Origin: Eupeodes corollae
Taxonomy: Eukaryota > Arthropoda > Insecta > Diptera > Syrphidae
Assembly: GCF_945859685.1 (NCBI RefSeq)
Contig: NC_079148.1
Span: forward strand, 91,393,007-91,457,006
Length of the DNA stretch: 64,000 nt
Direction: 5' to 3'
Every line of letters begins with the position of its first letter. Positions within the stretch are counted from its first letter, which is position 1. The translations under genes and the position numbers were made by a program. The notes under the pieces were generated by a model. That model saw only the letters and a list, made by a program, of their open reading frames with translations. It was not told the origin of the DNA and did no database searches. This document shows, one piece after another, positions 49,201 to 59,358 of the stretch.

Positions 49201-51600
49201 TGTGCCTAGAGAAGATAGAACACTAATAGTGTACTTACCAGGGTCAGAGGTAAGAAACAAGCCAAGAGTGGTTTTCTGCTAGTACACACTCCTTCTGGTG
49301 TTGACTGGCCCGAATGTTGAAGCCATAAAGAATTGTGTACATTGAAATCGCCCGTAACAACGATTTCAGTGAGAGGATAGTACGAAACAATTCTTTTTAT
49401 GGAATCAGACAAAGCATCAAATTCACGAGAAGTTGATACTCTGTCTAGATTTGGGCTTCGATAAAGGAAGCAATAGTGAATGATTTGCTTGTTCACGGAA
49501 AATTTAAACAACATAAAATTGAAAAAAGGATTGGCGCAGAGACCATATTGTGGCAAAAACTGATAAGCAACATCATTCCTAATGTATATGGCGAGACCAT
49601 GGTGAGAAAAGAATAATGGCACCAAGTTATACCCTTGAATAAAGAATTCAGTGGGATCGGAATCCTCACCCACTTGGGTTTCACTTAGTGCCAAAACAGC
49701 TGGCCTGTTTAAAGCAGTATGGGAGTTACACGTGATGTGACACCAATTTGAGTATGTATCTCCAATCTTAACTTGGTGTGTTCTACAAGATAAATATGAC
49801 GATAACCAACGAAGAAAGTGAGAATGAAAACCAAAAATCTCAAGTGTTTTCAGAAGTGTTTGGTGGTTCACAGAATCAAAGGCTTTACTAAAGTCATTGT
49901 ATACTGTTTCCACTTGAAATATTTTTTCCAGAGCATTAGTGACCTACGAAGTGAAATAAGTTAAATTGGTAACAAATGATCGACCGGATACAAAACCATG
50001 CTGTACTTCTGATAAATATTCACTTGTAAGAAAATCAAACTTTATTTTCACCATGTTTTCAGCCAATTTGGGAATTGCGGCGAGTTTACAGATACCCCTA
50101 TAATTTTCTACATCATTTTTAGAACCTGATTTGCGTATAGGAACCAAGTAAGAAAGTTTCCATTCATCAATAAAAATACCTTCTTGGAGGCACTTGTTGA
50201 ATATGCTTAGTAGGAGCACAGATGGAATCACAACAATTTTTTAACCCTGCCGCAGGAATGCCGTCTAGTCTAGAACTATAATTAGACTGAAGTGATTTCA
50301 GTGTGGAAATAACTTCTTCAATACTTAACTGGATCGAGCCAATATTAAATGTACTTATTATGTTGTTCAGTAAACTATTATTAAATCCTGAATGAGAATA
50401 TACGGATTTGAAATAATTAGTAAACCATTCAACTATGGAGTCTAAATCCAACGATTCCACACCTCTGAAAAGCATGGTATTTGGAATCCCTATCGATTTT
50501 ATTTTAGAATTGACTAATGACCAGAACGATTTACTGTTGTTTTTGATATTACTTTTAATATTCAAGATATAAGCTCTATATAGAAACTTACTAAGAACTA
50601 CAAAATCTTTATGTTATTTACTAAAATTATCATAATCCGATTGATTTCGTGATTTATTGAATTTCACGTATGCATTACGTTTATTTCTTTTTAAGTCACG
50701 AAGCTGCTTATTAATCCAAGGTGAATCTGATAATTTTTTTTTGAAAGCATAAGGAACAAATCTTTCAAAACCCATTAATATAATTTCAATGAAGCGGTTG
50801 CACATATTTTTCATTGAAGAAACATAAATTCATTTAACCAATCAATATCAGAGAAATAATTATTTAGTTGAACAAAATTAGTTCTAGAAAAATTATACAA
50901 TCTAACAGTTTTTTAATATCATTTAACGAATAAGTGTAAAACTCTATTTCAAAGAATAATTCCTTATGATGAATAGATTCGTTTAAAAGAGAAAAAGCTG
51001 AATTACTTTAATTAACTTTGATTAAAAATGAAGTCTAGATATACTTGCACTAAGTTTAAAGAATATAAAAAATCAATAAATGTAACTTCGAGATCTTGTT
51101 TAATATTAAATGGAAATAACATTTTATCCGTTTCGGACCAATTCCAATGTATGTATGTATATCAGATAGATTAAAATCACCTAAGACATATGTACAAATT
51201 ATCAGATATAGAACAAAGATTATTAATAAAATCAATATTGTTAATATGTTTTTCATACAAATCAAGTGAGCTACTTGGAGGCACATAACTTACAATAAAA
51301 AATGCATTTGCTCTGGAAAAAGTATTTAAGTTGACAGAGACGCAAACTTGTTCAATGTCCGAGGTTCGTAAAATTATTTTTTTAGAGCTAAGATGGGATC
51401 GAACAGCGATAATTATCCCTCCTCCACGTTCTCTGGATGATTTACATCGATCGCGACGATAAGCGTCGTACATACTGCAATAAAATAGTTCTGAAGAGAC
51501 AATTCCGTTATAAAGCCATGACATAACAATGATAATAATATCATAGTATGTAACATGCATTTTTGAAAAGATTGGTTACTTTGGTTCGGAGGCCACTTGC
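46235..51600 (-). mobile_element. Family-K Jockey-like element K1, split by J1
   Basis: Reads on the minus strand. The endonuclease is at 51560-51056 (RERGGGIIIAVRSHLSSKKI, FFIVSYVPPSSSLDLYEKHI, and LGDFNLSDI in the next frame). The linker is at 50814-50440 (WINKQLRDLKRNKRNAYVKF, FWSLVNSKIK). The RT start is at 50300-49740 (YSSRLDGIPAAGLKNC, ENYRGICKLAAIPKLAE, VQHGFVSGRSFVTNL, YNDFSKAFDSVNHQTLLKTL, SSYLSCRTHQVKIGD). It breaks off at about 49735. After the 2.7 kb J1 insertion, K sequence resumes at 46985 with SHILLFNYTIESMDLDRVLS and runs through KANSQVGFIKRN to VPARSKRARVFLFQRIHKTN near 46480, ending about 46240. The segment with the YADD box (roughly 75 residues) is missing at the insertion site. 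Confidence 0.72.
46986..49735 (-). mobile_element. Family-J retrotransposon J1, inserted in K1
   Basis: Near full length on the minus strand. The endonuclease starts within the first codons (RPAVLALSETQVGEDSD near 49690, VVTGDFNVHNSLWLQHSG near 49340, and GTSDHCVISANF near 49200). The linker runs to 48520 (WDGLNNYFRIFNWSLCFLN, WFDASCKEVIRVKK, FWSFVKNMRNS). The RT spans 48330-47740 (RQYGCRSNRSTGDLMVHLTE, ALDISKAFDRVWHQALLSKM, AGVPQGSVLSPTLFLIFIND, HCFADDRTLFIF). The thumb and C-terminal part follow (VRPKLEHNCHIWADAPAT; then MRMWNALPHSVFP near 47165). A poly(A) tail is seen as T12 at 46986-46997. A handful of frameshifts and stops. CR1/Jockey-like; the clade is not certain. Confidence 0.82.
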
Positions 51601-52651
51601 TTTGTGGAAATAAATCTTTAATGACGAAAGACGAACATATGTAGACTTTAAAGCATTCGTTGTTAAGTTGTTATCCCTACGTTCTTCTCCAAGGAGTTTT
51701 TTTTCCATATATACAAAAGGTTGAATTTTAACACAACATCCACCAGAACACCAATTTTAATTGACGAAACCATGCTTATACGATCCTTATTTGCGGTACC
51801 TGATAGTTTGTGGCACACAAAAATAGATTTGTCTATTGTACGCAAATGATAAGGTTTTTCGTTGTATAAAATCTGAAGATGATTGTTTTCTTCTGCAACA
51901 AGATCTTGATGTTTTATCGGACTAGTGTTTAGCTAACTTTTTACATATGAACATTTCCAAATCCTAAAGCCTAACGTTTTCTCGTAACCATCGTCCAATT
52001 AATTTTATCTATGAAATCAATCATATGCCATTATCCGTTATAACCTTTAAAAAAGATCTTGGTGTGATTTTTGATAAAAAACTTGACTTTGTAAATCATA
52101 TAGATTTTTAAGTTGCTAAAGGCAGTTCAATGTTAGGTTTCATATTGCGAAACTCAAAGGAGTTTTCCGATCCACACACCTTAAAGTGTTTATATTTTGC
52201 GTTTGTAAGGTCTAATCTTGAATACTGCAGTGTAATCTGGAATCCTTCATATTTTCTTCATTCATTTAGAATCGAAAAGATCCAAAAACGATTTACGAGA
52301 GTTGTAGTGAAAAGAATTTAATGGGACATAGATTTTCCTACCTATGAAACAAGGTGTAAACTACTCGGTATTTTGCCTCTTAACATTCGTAGAAAGTATA
52401 TAGAGGTTATGTTCATTCGTGACATAGTAGCAAATCATATTGATTGTTCACAAATTTTAGCTCCAATTGGGATTAATGTTCCTGCGAGATTGCTTCGAAA
52501 CCAACCATTTTTTAATGTTCCAATTCATAGAACTGTGTATGCTTCCAAAGAACCAATATCCAGGTGTTTAAGAGAAACAAATTCTGTTTGCAACATGATT
52601 GATTTCAATGTTAGAAGATATTTATTTAAATCAAATTTATTTTGAATTCTA

Positions 52652-53949
52652 AGGGTGATTTTTTTGAGGTTAGGATTTCCATGCATTAGTATTTGACAGA
52701 TCACGCGGGATTTCAGACATGGTGTCAAAGAGAAAGATGCTCAATATGCTTTGACATTTCATCATGAATAGACTTACTAACGAGCAACGCTTGCAAATCA
52801 TTGAATTTTATTACCAAAATCAGTGTTCGGTTCGAAATGTGTTTCGCGCTTTACGTCCGATTTATGGTCTACATAATCGACCAAGTGAGCAAACAATTAA
52901 TGCGATTGTGACCAAGTTTCGCACTCAGTTTACTTTATTGGACATTAAACCAACCACACGAATGCGTACAGTGCGTACAGAAGAGAATATTGCGTCTGTT
53001 TCTGAGAGTGTTGCTGAAGACCGTGAAATGTCGATTCGTCGCCGTTCGCAGCAATTGGGTTTGTTTTATTCGACCACATGGAAGATTTTACGCAAAGATC
53101 TTGGTGTAAAACCGTATAAAATACAGCTCGTGCAAGAACTGAAGCCGAACGATCTGCCACAACGTCGAATTTTCAGTGAATAGGCCCTAGAAAAGTTGGC
53201 AGAAAATCCGCTTTTTTATCGACAAATTTTGTTCAGCGATGAGGCTCATTTCTGGTTGAATGGCTACGTAAATAAGCAAAATTGCCGCATTTGGAGTGAA
53301 GAGCAACCAGAAGCCGTTCAAGAACTGCCCATGCATCCCGAAAAATGCACTGTTTGGTGTGGTTTGTACGCTGGTGGAATCATTGGACCGTATTTTTTCA
53401 AAGATGCTGTTGGACGCAAAGTTACGGTGAATGGCGATCGCTATCGTTCAATGCTAACAAACTTTTTGTTGCCAAAAATGGAAGAACTGAACTTGGTTGA
53501 CATGTGGTTTCAACAAGATGGCTCTACATGCCACACAGCTCGCGATTCTATGGCCATTTTGAGGGAAAACTTCGGAGAACAATTCATCTCAAGTAATGGA
53601 CCATTAAGTTGGCCACCAAGATCATGCGATTTGACGCCTTTAGACTATTTTTTGTGGGGCTACGTCAAGTCTAAAGTCTACACAAATAAGCCAGCAACTA
53701 TTCCAGCTTTGGAAGACAACATTTCCGAAGAAATTCGGGCTATTCCGGCCGAAATGCTCGAAAAAGTTACCCAAAATTGGACTTTCCGATTGGACCACCT
53801 AAGACGCAGCCGCGGTCAACATTTATAAATTATCTTCAAAAAGTAAATGTCATGGACCAATCTAACGTTTCAAATAAAGAATCGATGAGATTTTGCTAAT
53901 TTTATGCGTTTTTTTTTTTAAGTTCTCAAGCTCTTAAAAAATCACCGTT
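52652..53949 (+). mobile_element. DD41D 'rosa'-like mariner, almost intact
   Basis: A 1298 bp unit between TA dinucleotides (52650-52651 and 53950-53951). The left end AGGGTGATTTTTTTGAG and the reverse complement of the right end AACGGTGATTTTTTAAGAG share the GGTGATTTTTT core as short imperfect inverted repeats. It contains a single transposase frame (52764-53828) broken by one stop codon. It lies in the 3' UTR of K2, whose sequence continues on both sides. The DD41D spacing and mariner size fit the rosa family described from tephritid flies; this name is from recollection. Confidence 0.88.
52764..53828 (+). pseudogene. DD41D mariner transposase with one nonsense codon
   Basis: Cut-and-paste transposase. 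From ATG 52764 the frame runs 354 codons to the TAA at 53826-53828, interrupted only by TAG at 53181-53183 (codon 140). The N-terminal helix-turn-helix region holds LTNEQRLQIIEFYYQNQCSV and RPSEQTINAIVTKF, and a second one RRRSQQLGLFYSTTWKILRK. The catalytic core holds ILFSDEAHFW (first Asp), MWFQQDGSTCHTARDS (second Asp) and SCDLTPLDYFLWGYVKSKVY (third Asp). I count 41 residues between the second and third Asp. All three Asp are present. The stop lies just before the catalytic core, so no functional full-length product is expected from this copy. Confidence 0.9.
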
Positions 53950-54020
53950 TAAATAACTTTTCTGGTGGTAATGTTTAAAATTTTAAATTGTATGTATGAA
54001 TAAACTAAACTAAACTTAAC

Positions 54021-55335
54021 TATTCCCAGGCTAGTTGAAACAAATGCAATTGCAATATGGCTGGATTGCCAATAAACTAAACTATATAAAGTGTTCTCCG
54101 CCAGGAGAAGGGGGAGTTCATTACCCCTTCGAATTCAGGTCATATTAAATAACAATATTCGTACTCACATTAGGTAAATCATTTTTCCAATCTTAGGAAT
54201 TGGTTTCAAATCGACCTTAAGGGGCTTTTTGTTTAATTCCGATCTTCCATCATTTTATTTATTTAAGAATAAAAACAGTTTTATTTTTAAGCATTTATTA
54301 GGTTAATATATGCGCATGTGTATGTGACAAACATTAAATGTGTAAATTTATTTTAATTCGAGAAATTATCTCTAAACAAACATTTATAAAAGGTATACAA
54401 CGTACTAACTTGCGATAAAATAATGCGATTTCTCATTGATTTGTTTTTTTCCCCTAATTCAGACACAAAGTAAACTAATTTGAGCTAAAGAAATAATGTT
54501 AGGCAGGTAATTATTTTTTTAATTCTTAATTTGAAGGTTTTAAAAAAAAATATACACCTTAAGGAGGGATCATAATTATAATTAATAATTTGTAAATACA
54601 TATAACAAATGATAATTCCATTTTTTTTTTGTTTCATCAATAAATCTTTAGCAATATTGTTTTAAAAATACAAAAATTAAATAAACAAATTATTACAAAA
54701 ATGTAGGTATATGTATTCTGGAATTTCAATTAACATTATGGTTCATTCGAGTATTGATTCCAATTTATTTTATTGTGTGGCTTGTGCAGCTGTTTATCGT
54801 ATCAAAAATCTCTAAGAAAGCTATGTTTCACGTTCTTCATTGTAAAATGATGTAAAGTACCTGAAATCGAAATAGAAAAAGATATTTTTAGGTTAAGTTC
54901 AATTAAATAATTTTTAATTAATTTCTATATTAATGTATCTAAATGTATTATAAATAGGTTGACTCTAAATGAATAAATAAATGAATGAATGATTAAAAAA
55001 AAAATAATTCGTATTCATTATTATTAAGAAGTAAATTTATTGTTTTTTTCTAGACCTCATCTTTTGAGTTACCCGTAGTCATGGCTTGGAATGAAGATTG
55101 TTTTTTTTTCGGATACAAACTTTTCAGCTTAACAAATATACAAATTATTTTGTTGTTTAAATCTTAGAATATAAAACATGATTTTAAAGTATTTTTTTAT
55201 TTGAAACCCAATGAGACCATCAACTCAATCCGACTTTTCTACGCAATGTAATCTTTTAAAAACAATATTCAGTATAATCTGAATCAATAACGTTCTTGTT
55301 TCAAGATATGTATCCAATGAGTTTTCGCGGCCTTA
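54021..55335. other. AT-rich intergenic stretch, nothing recognised
   Basis: No coding frame, repeat end or RNA gene seen on either strand; long homopolymer runs are frequent. Confidence 0.45.
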
Positions 55336-55339
55336 ATTT

Positions 55340-57730
55340 TGTTTTGATAAGCACACACTTAACTTAAGGGATATTACTTCCCTTATTACGCAGAGACACA
55401 GTGTGAGCACTATCAAGAGGAGGGAGGGTTTAAAACGAGATGTCGGTGCACATTGGTTTTGAATTCCTGAATATTGCAATGACTAGAAAGGACAGAGTGA
55501 GGGAAGGCATTCCACATTCGCGTTGTACGGCAGATTGAATCTCTGTACGGCCGAAGCTGTACTCGAGGGTTTACTGATTAGCATTCCTAGAAGCGCGAGT
55601 ATTACGGTTGGACTGTTTAAGAGGAGAAATACAGTTGGCTATTTCACTAGAGCATAAGCCGAATAACGGTAAAAAAGGGTCAGACAAGAAACCTTACCAC
55701 GATGTTCAAGCGAAGTAAATTAACTTATGATAATGTTATTACATATCAATTTAAATGCTCTACGTCCAATACTATCCAAGATACTAAGTTGCAGGAGCAC
55801 CAGCCCAGAGATGGGAGTTATACTTAAGCTTTGGACGTAAATATGTCTTGTAGATAACAGCTATATCAGAATGCGTGGAACATTTCTGGCATCGCCTAAG
55901 GAAACCCAAATGTTCAGTCTTATTGATGCAAGTGCCATCCATGGATAATGGGAAGGGGGGTATATTTCCCATTTACGATACAAGACAGCATTGGGTTTTT
56001 TATTCCCCATTGTACAATGCTATTTAGGTCGGAATTTAATGATCTTATCATATTTTGTCGTTGCAGTTCCACATCCGAGGGAAGAGGGATGTGAGCCCGA
56101 AAACGAATATAAAAAGCTAAGAGTACGATCGTCAGCGAAACAATGTATTGGATTAGAAGTTGCAGACAGAAAATCATTAATAAAAATGAGAAAGAGTGTT
56201 GGAGATAGAACAGAGCCCTGGGGCACACCAGAATTTAATTTGTGTTTTCCGACTTGAATCCATCCAATACTACTTGTATTGAACTATCCGAAAGGTAATT
56301 ACTAATCCAATGAAGCAGGGACTAATGAAAACCAAAAGGACGCATTTTCGATAAGAGAGCCTGATGCCAAACCCTATTAAATGCTTTTGAAATATCAAGT
56401 GCAATAATCTTACTTTTTCCAAAGCGATGTAAAGATTTGCTATATTGTTCGATGAGATGAACCATGAGATCACCAGTGGACCTATTTCTACGAAAGCCGT
56501 ACTGATTGTCATTAAGAAGCTTTCGATCTTCAAGATATTTCTTGAGCTGATAATTAATCAGCGTTTCCATGACCATGAAAGAAGAGACGTGAGTGCAATC
56601 GGTCGGTAATTAGAGGGTGAGGAAGATTCACCTTTTTTGGGGATGGGCTGGAAGGGGGGTATATTTCCCATTTACGATACAAGACAGCATTGGGTTTTTT
56701 ATTCCCCATTGTACAATGCTATTTAGGTCGGAATTTAATGATCTTATCATATTTTGTCGTTGCAGTTCCACATCCGAGGGAAGAGGGATGTGAGCCCGAA
56801 AACGAATATAAAAAGCTAAGAGTACGATCGTCAGCGAAACAATGTATTGGATTAGAAGTTGCAGACAGAAAATCATTAATAAAAATGAGAAAGAGTGTTG
56901 GAGATAGAACAGAGCCCTGGGGCACACCAGAATTTAATTTGTGTTTTCCGACTTGAATCCATCCAATACTACTTGTATTGAACTATCCGAAAGGTAATTA
57001 CTAATCCAATGAAGCAGGGACTAATGAAAACCAAAAGGACGCATTTTCGATAAGAGAGCCTGATGCCAAACCCTATTAAATGCTTTTGAAATATCAAGTG
57101 CAATAATCTTACTTTTTCCAAAGCGATGTAAAGATTTGCTATATTGTTCGATGAGATGAACCATGAGATCACCAGTGGACCTATTTCTACGAAAGCCGTA
57201 CTGATTGTCATTAAGAAGCTTTCGATCTTCAAGATATTTCTTGAGCTGATAATTAATCAGCGTTTCCATGACCATGAAAGAAGAGACGTGAGTGCAATCG
57301 GTCGGTAATTAGAGGGTGAGGAAGATTCACCTTTTTTGGGGATGGGCTGGACAAATGCAGTTTTCCATTAGGTCTCGGAACGAGACCTAAGGAGTAGGAC
57401 AGATGAAAAAGCTTGCGCAGTGGTTTTGCCAGCGTTGAAGAACAATTCTTCAGAACAATATCGAGGATACCATCCGGACCAGCGGATTTCTGCGTGTTTA
57501 GATCTCTAAGGACTCTTACCACAGTACGGATGCGAAAAAAGATTGGACCCATAAAATCAATAACTCGGTGAAGTAAAGGCGAACTCATAACACAAACTGG
57601 CAGAGTTGAATTGGCGGAGAACTGCCTAGCAGTGTGATTAGCTTTTTCTAAAGACCTAACAAAAACAGTGTCATTAACAAAGCGTAGAAACCAAAGAAGA
57701 GGAAGAATTCTTTATGTTATTTTTTAAACC
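55340..57730 (-). mobile_element. Family-J retrotransposon copy J2 with internal duplication
   Basis: Diverged and 5'-truncated relative of J1 on the minus strand. From 57590 downward: RVLRDLNTQKSAGPDGILDI, VLKNCSSTLAKPLRKLFHLS, LLNDNQYGFRRNRSTGDLMV, IIALDISKAFNRVWHQALLS, VPQGSVLSPTLFLIFINDFL, IHCFADDRTLSFLYS (catalytic box kept), then the thumb and the 3' region near 55440-55620 that matches J1's at 47080-47290. A frameshift lies after each block. The RT core is present twice because of the 699 bp tandem duplication at 55951-57348. Confidence 0.78.
55951..57348. repeat. 699 bp direct tandem duplication
   Basis: The block 55951-56649 is repeated at 56650-57348 with offset 699. All the frames I compared inside the two blocks translate identically and the lines I compared base by base show no difference. 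The junction shares the trinucleotide GGA at 55951, 56650 and 57349. Confidence 0.88.
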
Positions 57731-59358
57731 AATATAATGTAGACAAATTTTGTTTTTGGAAAACTATTAAAATCGATTTGATGGCTAAAGTATATTTTCA
57801 TACTAGAAGCATAATTAAAGTGAAAAAGGGGCATACATGACTTAACTATCTAGACTAAACATATCATTCTTCCTCAAAAACACACTCGTTTTAAGTTAAT
57901 ATAAGTATAGCTTCTTTTGGTTCTTAGTTCTCATAAATAATCAAACATATAATCCGACTTTCATAATAATACCATTAGCCTCAGAGCTGGTAGTGAATGT
58001 GTACACATATCAAGGAATTTCGGTTATCACTCCACTCCCAAAATCTGCTGTCAGCTCTAGATTCATATATTTTTTTTTTAAAGTTTGTCTGAATTGATTT
58101 TCTGTCTATCTGCCCTTTTTTCGAATGCCACAATAATTGATCTTAATAATATAAAAACGAGCCTTAAATAAGTTTGTCATATTGCGAATTTATCATACTA
58201 ACCTTTTTATGGTTTCGTTTCAGATTTTTTTCCGCTTTCATCTGAAATTGAAAATAATTTTAATTTTTAAATTATTCAAATAAGAAATATTTTAACAAGA
58301 AACAAAAATAAAAATCGTTCTTTCTTAAACTGATAAGCTTTTGGTGTAGTGAAAAAGGCGGTGACTTATTGCAAGTATAGCCATTTATAGATTCAATATT
58401 TATATACATTATGACAGTGAATACAAAGTTATTAAGCAAATAAAAGCTCTTAACGAAATCGGTCGGAGATTTCAGTTTCTTTAAAAACTATATACATTAT
58501 TCATTTACGTACATATAATTATTCGAAAACGAAAAAGTTCAATTTTATTTGGTGATTGTTGGCTACATTTCTTTAAAAGGACGTTTAACCACTAGAGCAT
58601 ATTTGGGTTCAGAAAATCGGACAATTTGAATCAGGCATTTAATATTTTATTATTTTTTAAAGTTGAATCCAATATGATAAGTAAATTCTTAAAACTGGCT
58701 GAAGAAATTTGCTGTTATCAAAAGTAGTGGAGTCACCAATTCCTTGGAAGGAGTTTATGAAAAAATCATATTTTCCAATAAAAGGACAAACATTTTAACT
58801 ACCCCAAAATGGATTTCAAAAAAGAGGTAGACGAGTTGAGCTCTTATGCTATACCACAATTTAGTCGAAATCGGTCTAGGCGACCATTAAGACAAACGAA
58901 GTTAATGTTTAGTAAATTTAGTCGAGAAAGAACTAAAATAAAACAAATGTTTCCATAAATTTAATAAAAAATATACGTAAAATTAAAAAAGTTGAAAAGC
59001 TTAAGAATACTAAATTTTGTAGTATCAATCTCTTGCCAGCATTTCACACCTGTTAAAAGGAACTTGATGCGAATGCAACAAAAACCGTAAAGAATATAAT
59101 TGAAAAAAGAGTAATCTGCAGTAGGCATTCCAACTCCCAAAAGTTAACATAAATCAGATATTTTGAGAAAAAGCTGTGCGAGTTTTTTTAAAATTCACAC
59201 GAACTGTGTTAAGTTGAATTGTGTGCATTGTGCACATGACAAACAAGAAACAAGGCTTTGTGTATAAAACTTCTATAAACCACGCATTTGTATTTTCGTT
59301 AATTGCTCAGAAAAACTTCCTTTTAGACCCTTAATTGTATGTACATACCTACAGTTCT
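57731..59358. other. 3' flank of the giant-exon gene
   Basis: No coding frame recognised. This should include the 3' UTR of the minus-strand gene that stops at 59359. Complement AATAAA signals lie at about 58544-58549 and 58646-58651; which is used cannot be told. Confidence 0.4.

Larger units (their letters stand above)
51790..54020 (+). mobile_element. Family-K copy K2, split by a mariner
   Basis: 5'-truncated copy oriented opposite to K1 and only about 200 bp from K1's 5' end. It starts at the catalytic box, which reads YANDKVF instead of YADD, and continues with DDCFLLQQDLDVLSD, then FKKDLGVIFDKKLDFVNHID, YFAFVRSNLEYCSVIWNPSY, FRIEKIQKRFTRVVVKRI, LLGILPLNIRRKYIEVMFIR and VPARLLRNQPFFNVPIHRTV, ending with the stop at 52643-52645. 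Its 3' UTR is interrupted at 52650 by the mariner and resumes at 53950. The tail near 54000-54018 is made of AAACT repeats. Two in-frame stops inside. Confidence 0.75.

Noticed and set aside
47793..49282. Plus-strand open frames of up to 118 codons
   Set aside because: Antisense to the J1 endonuclease/RT; no independent motifs.
53196..53828. Independent shorter transposase gene starting here
   Set aside because: The putative start is TTG and the frame is continuous with the upstream part across a single TAG, so it is the rest of one disrupted gene.
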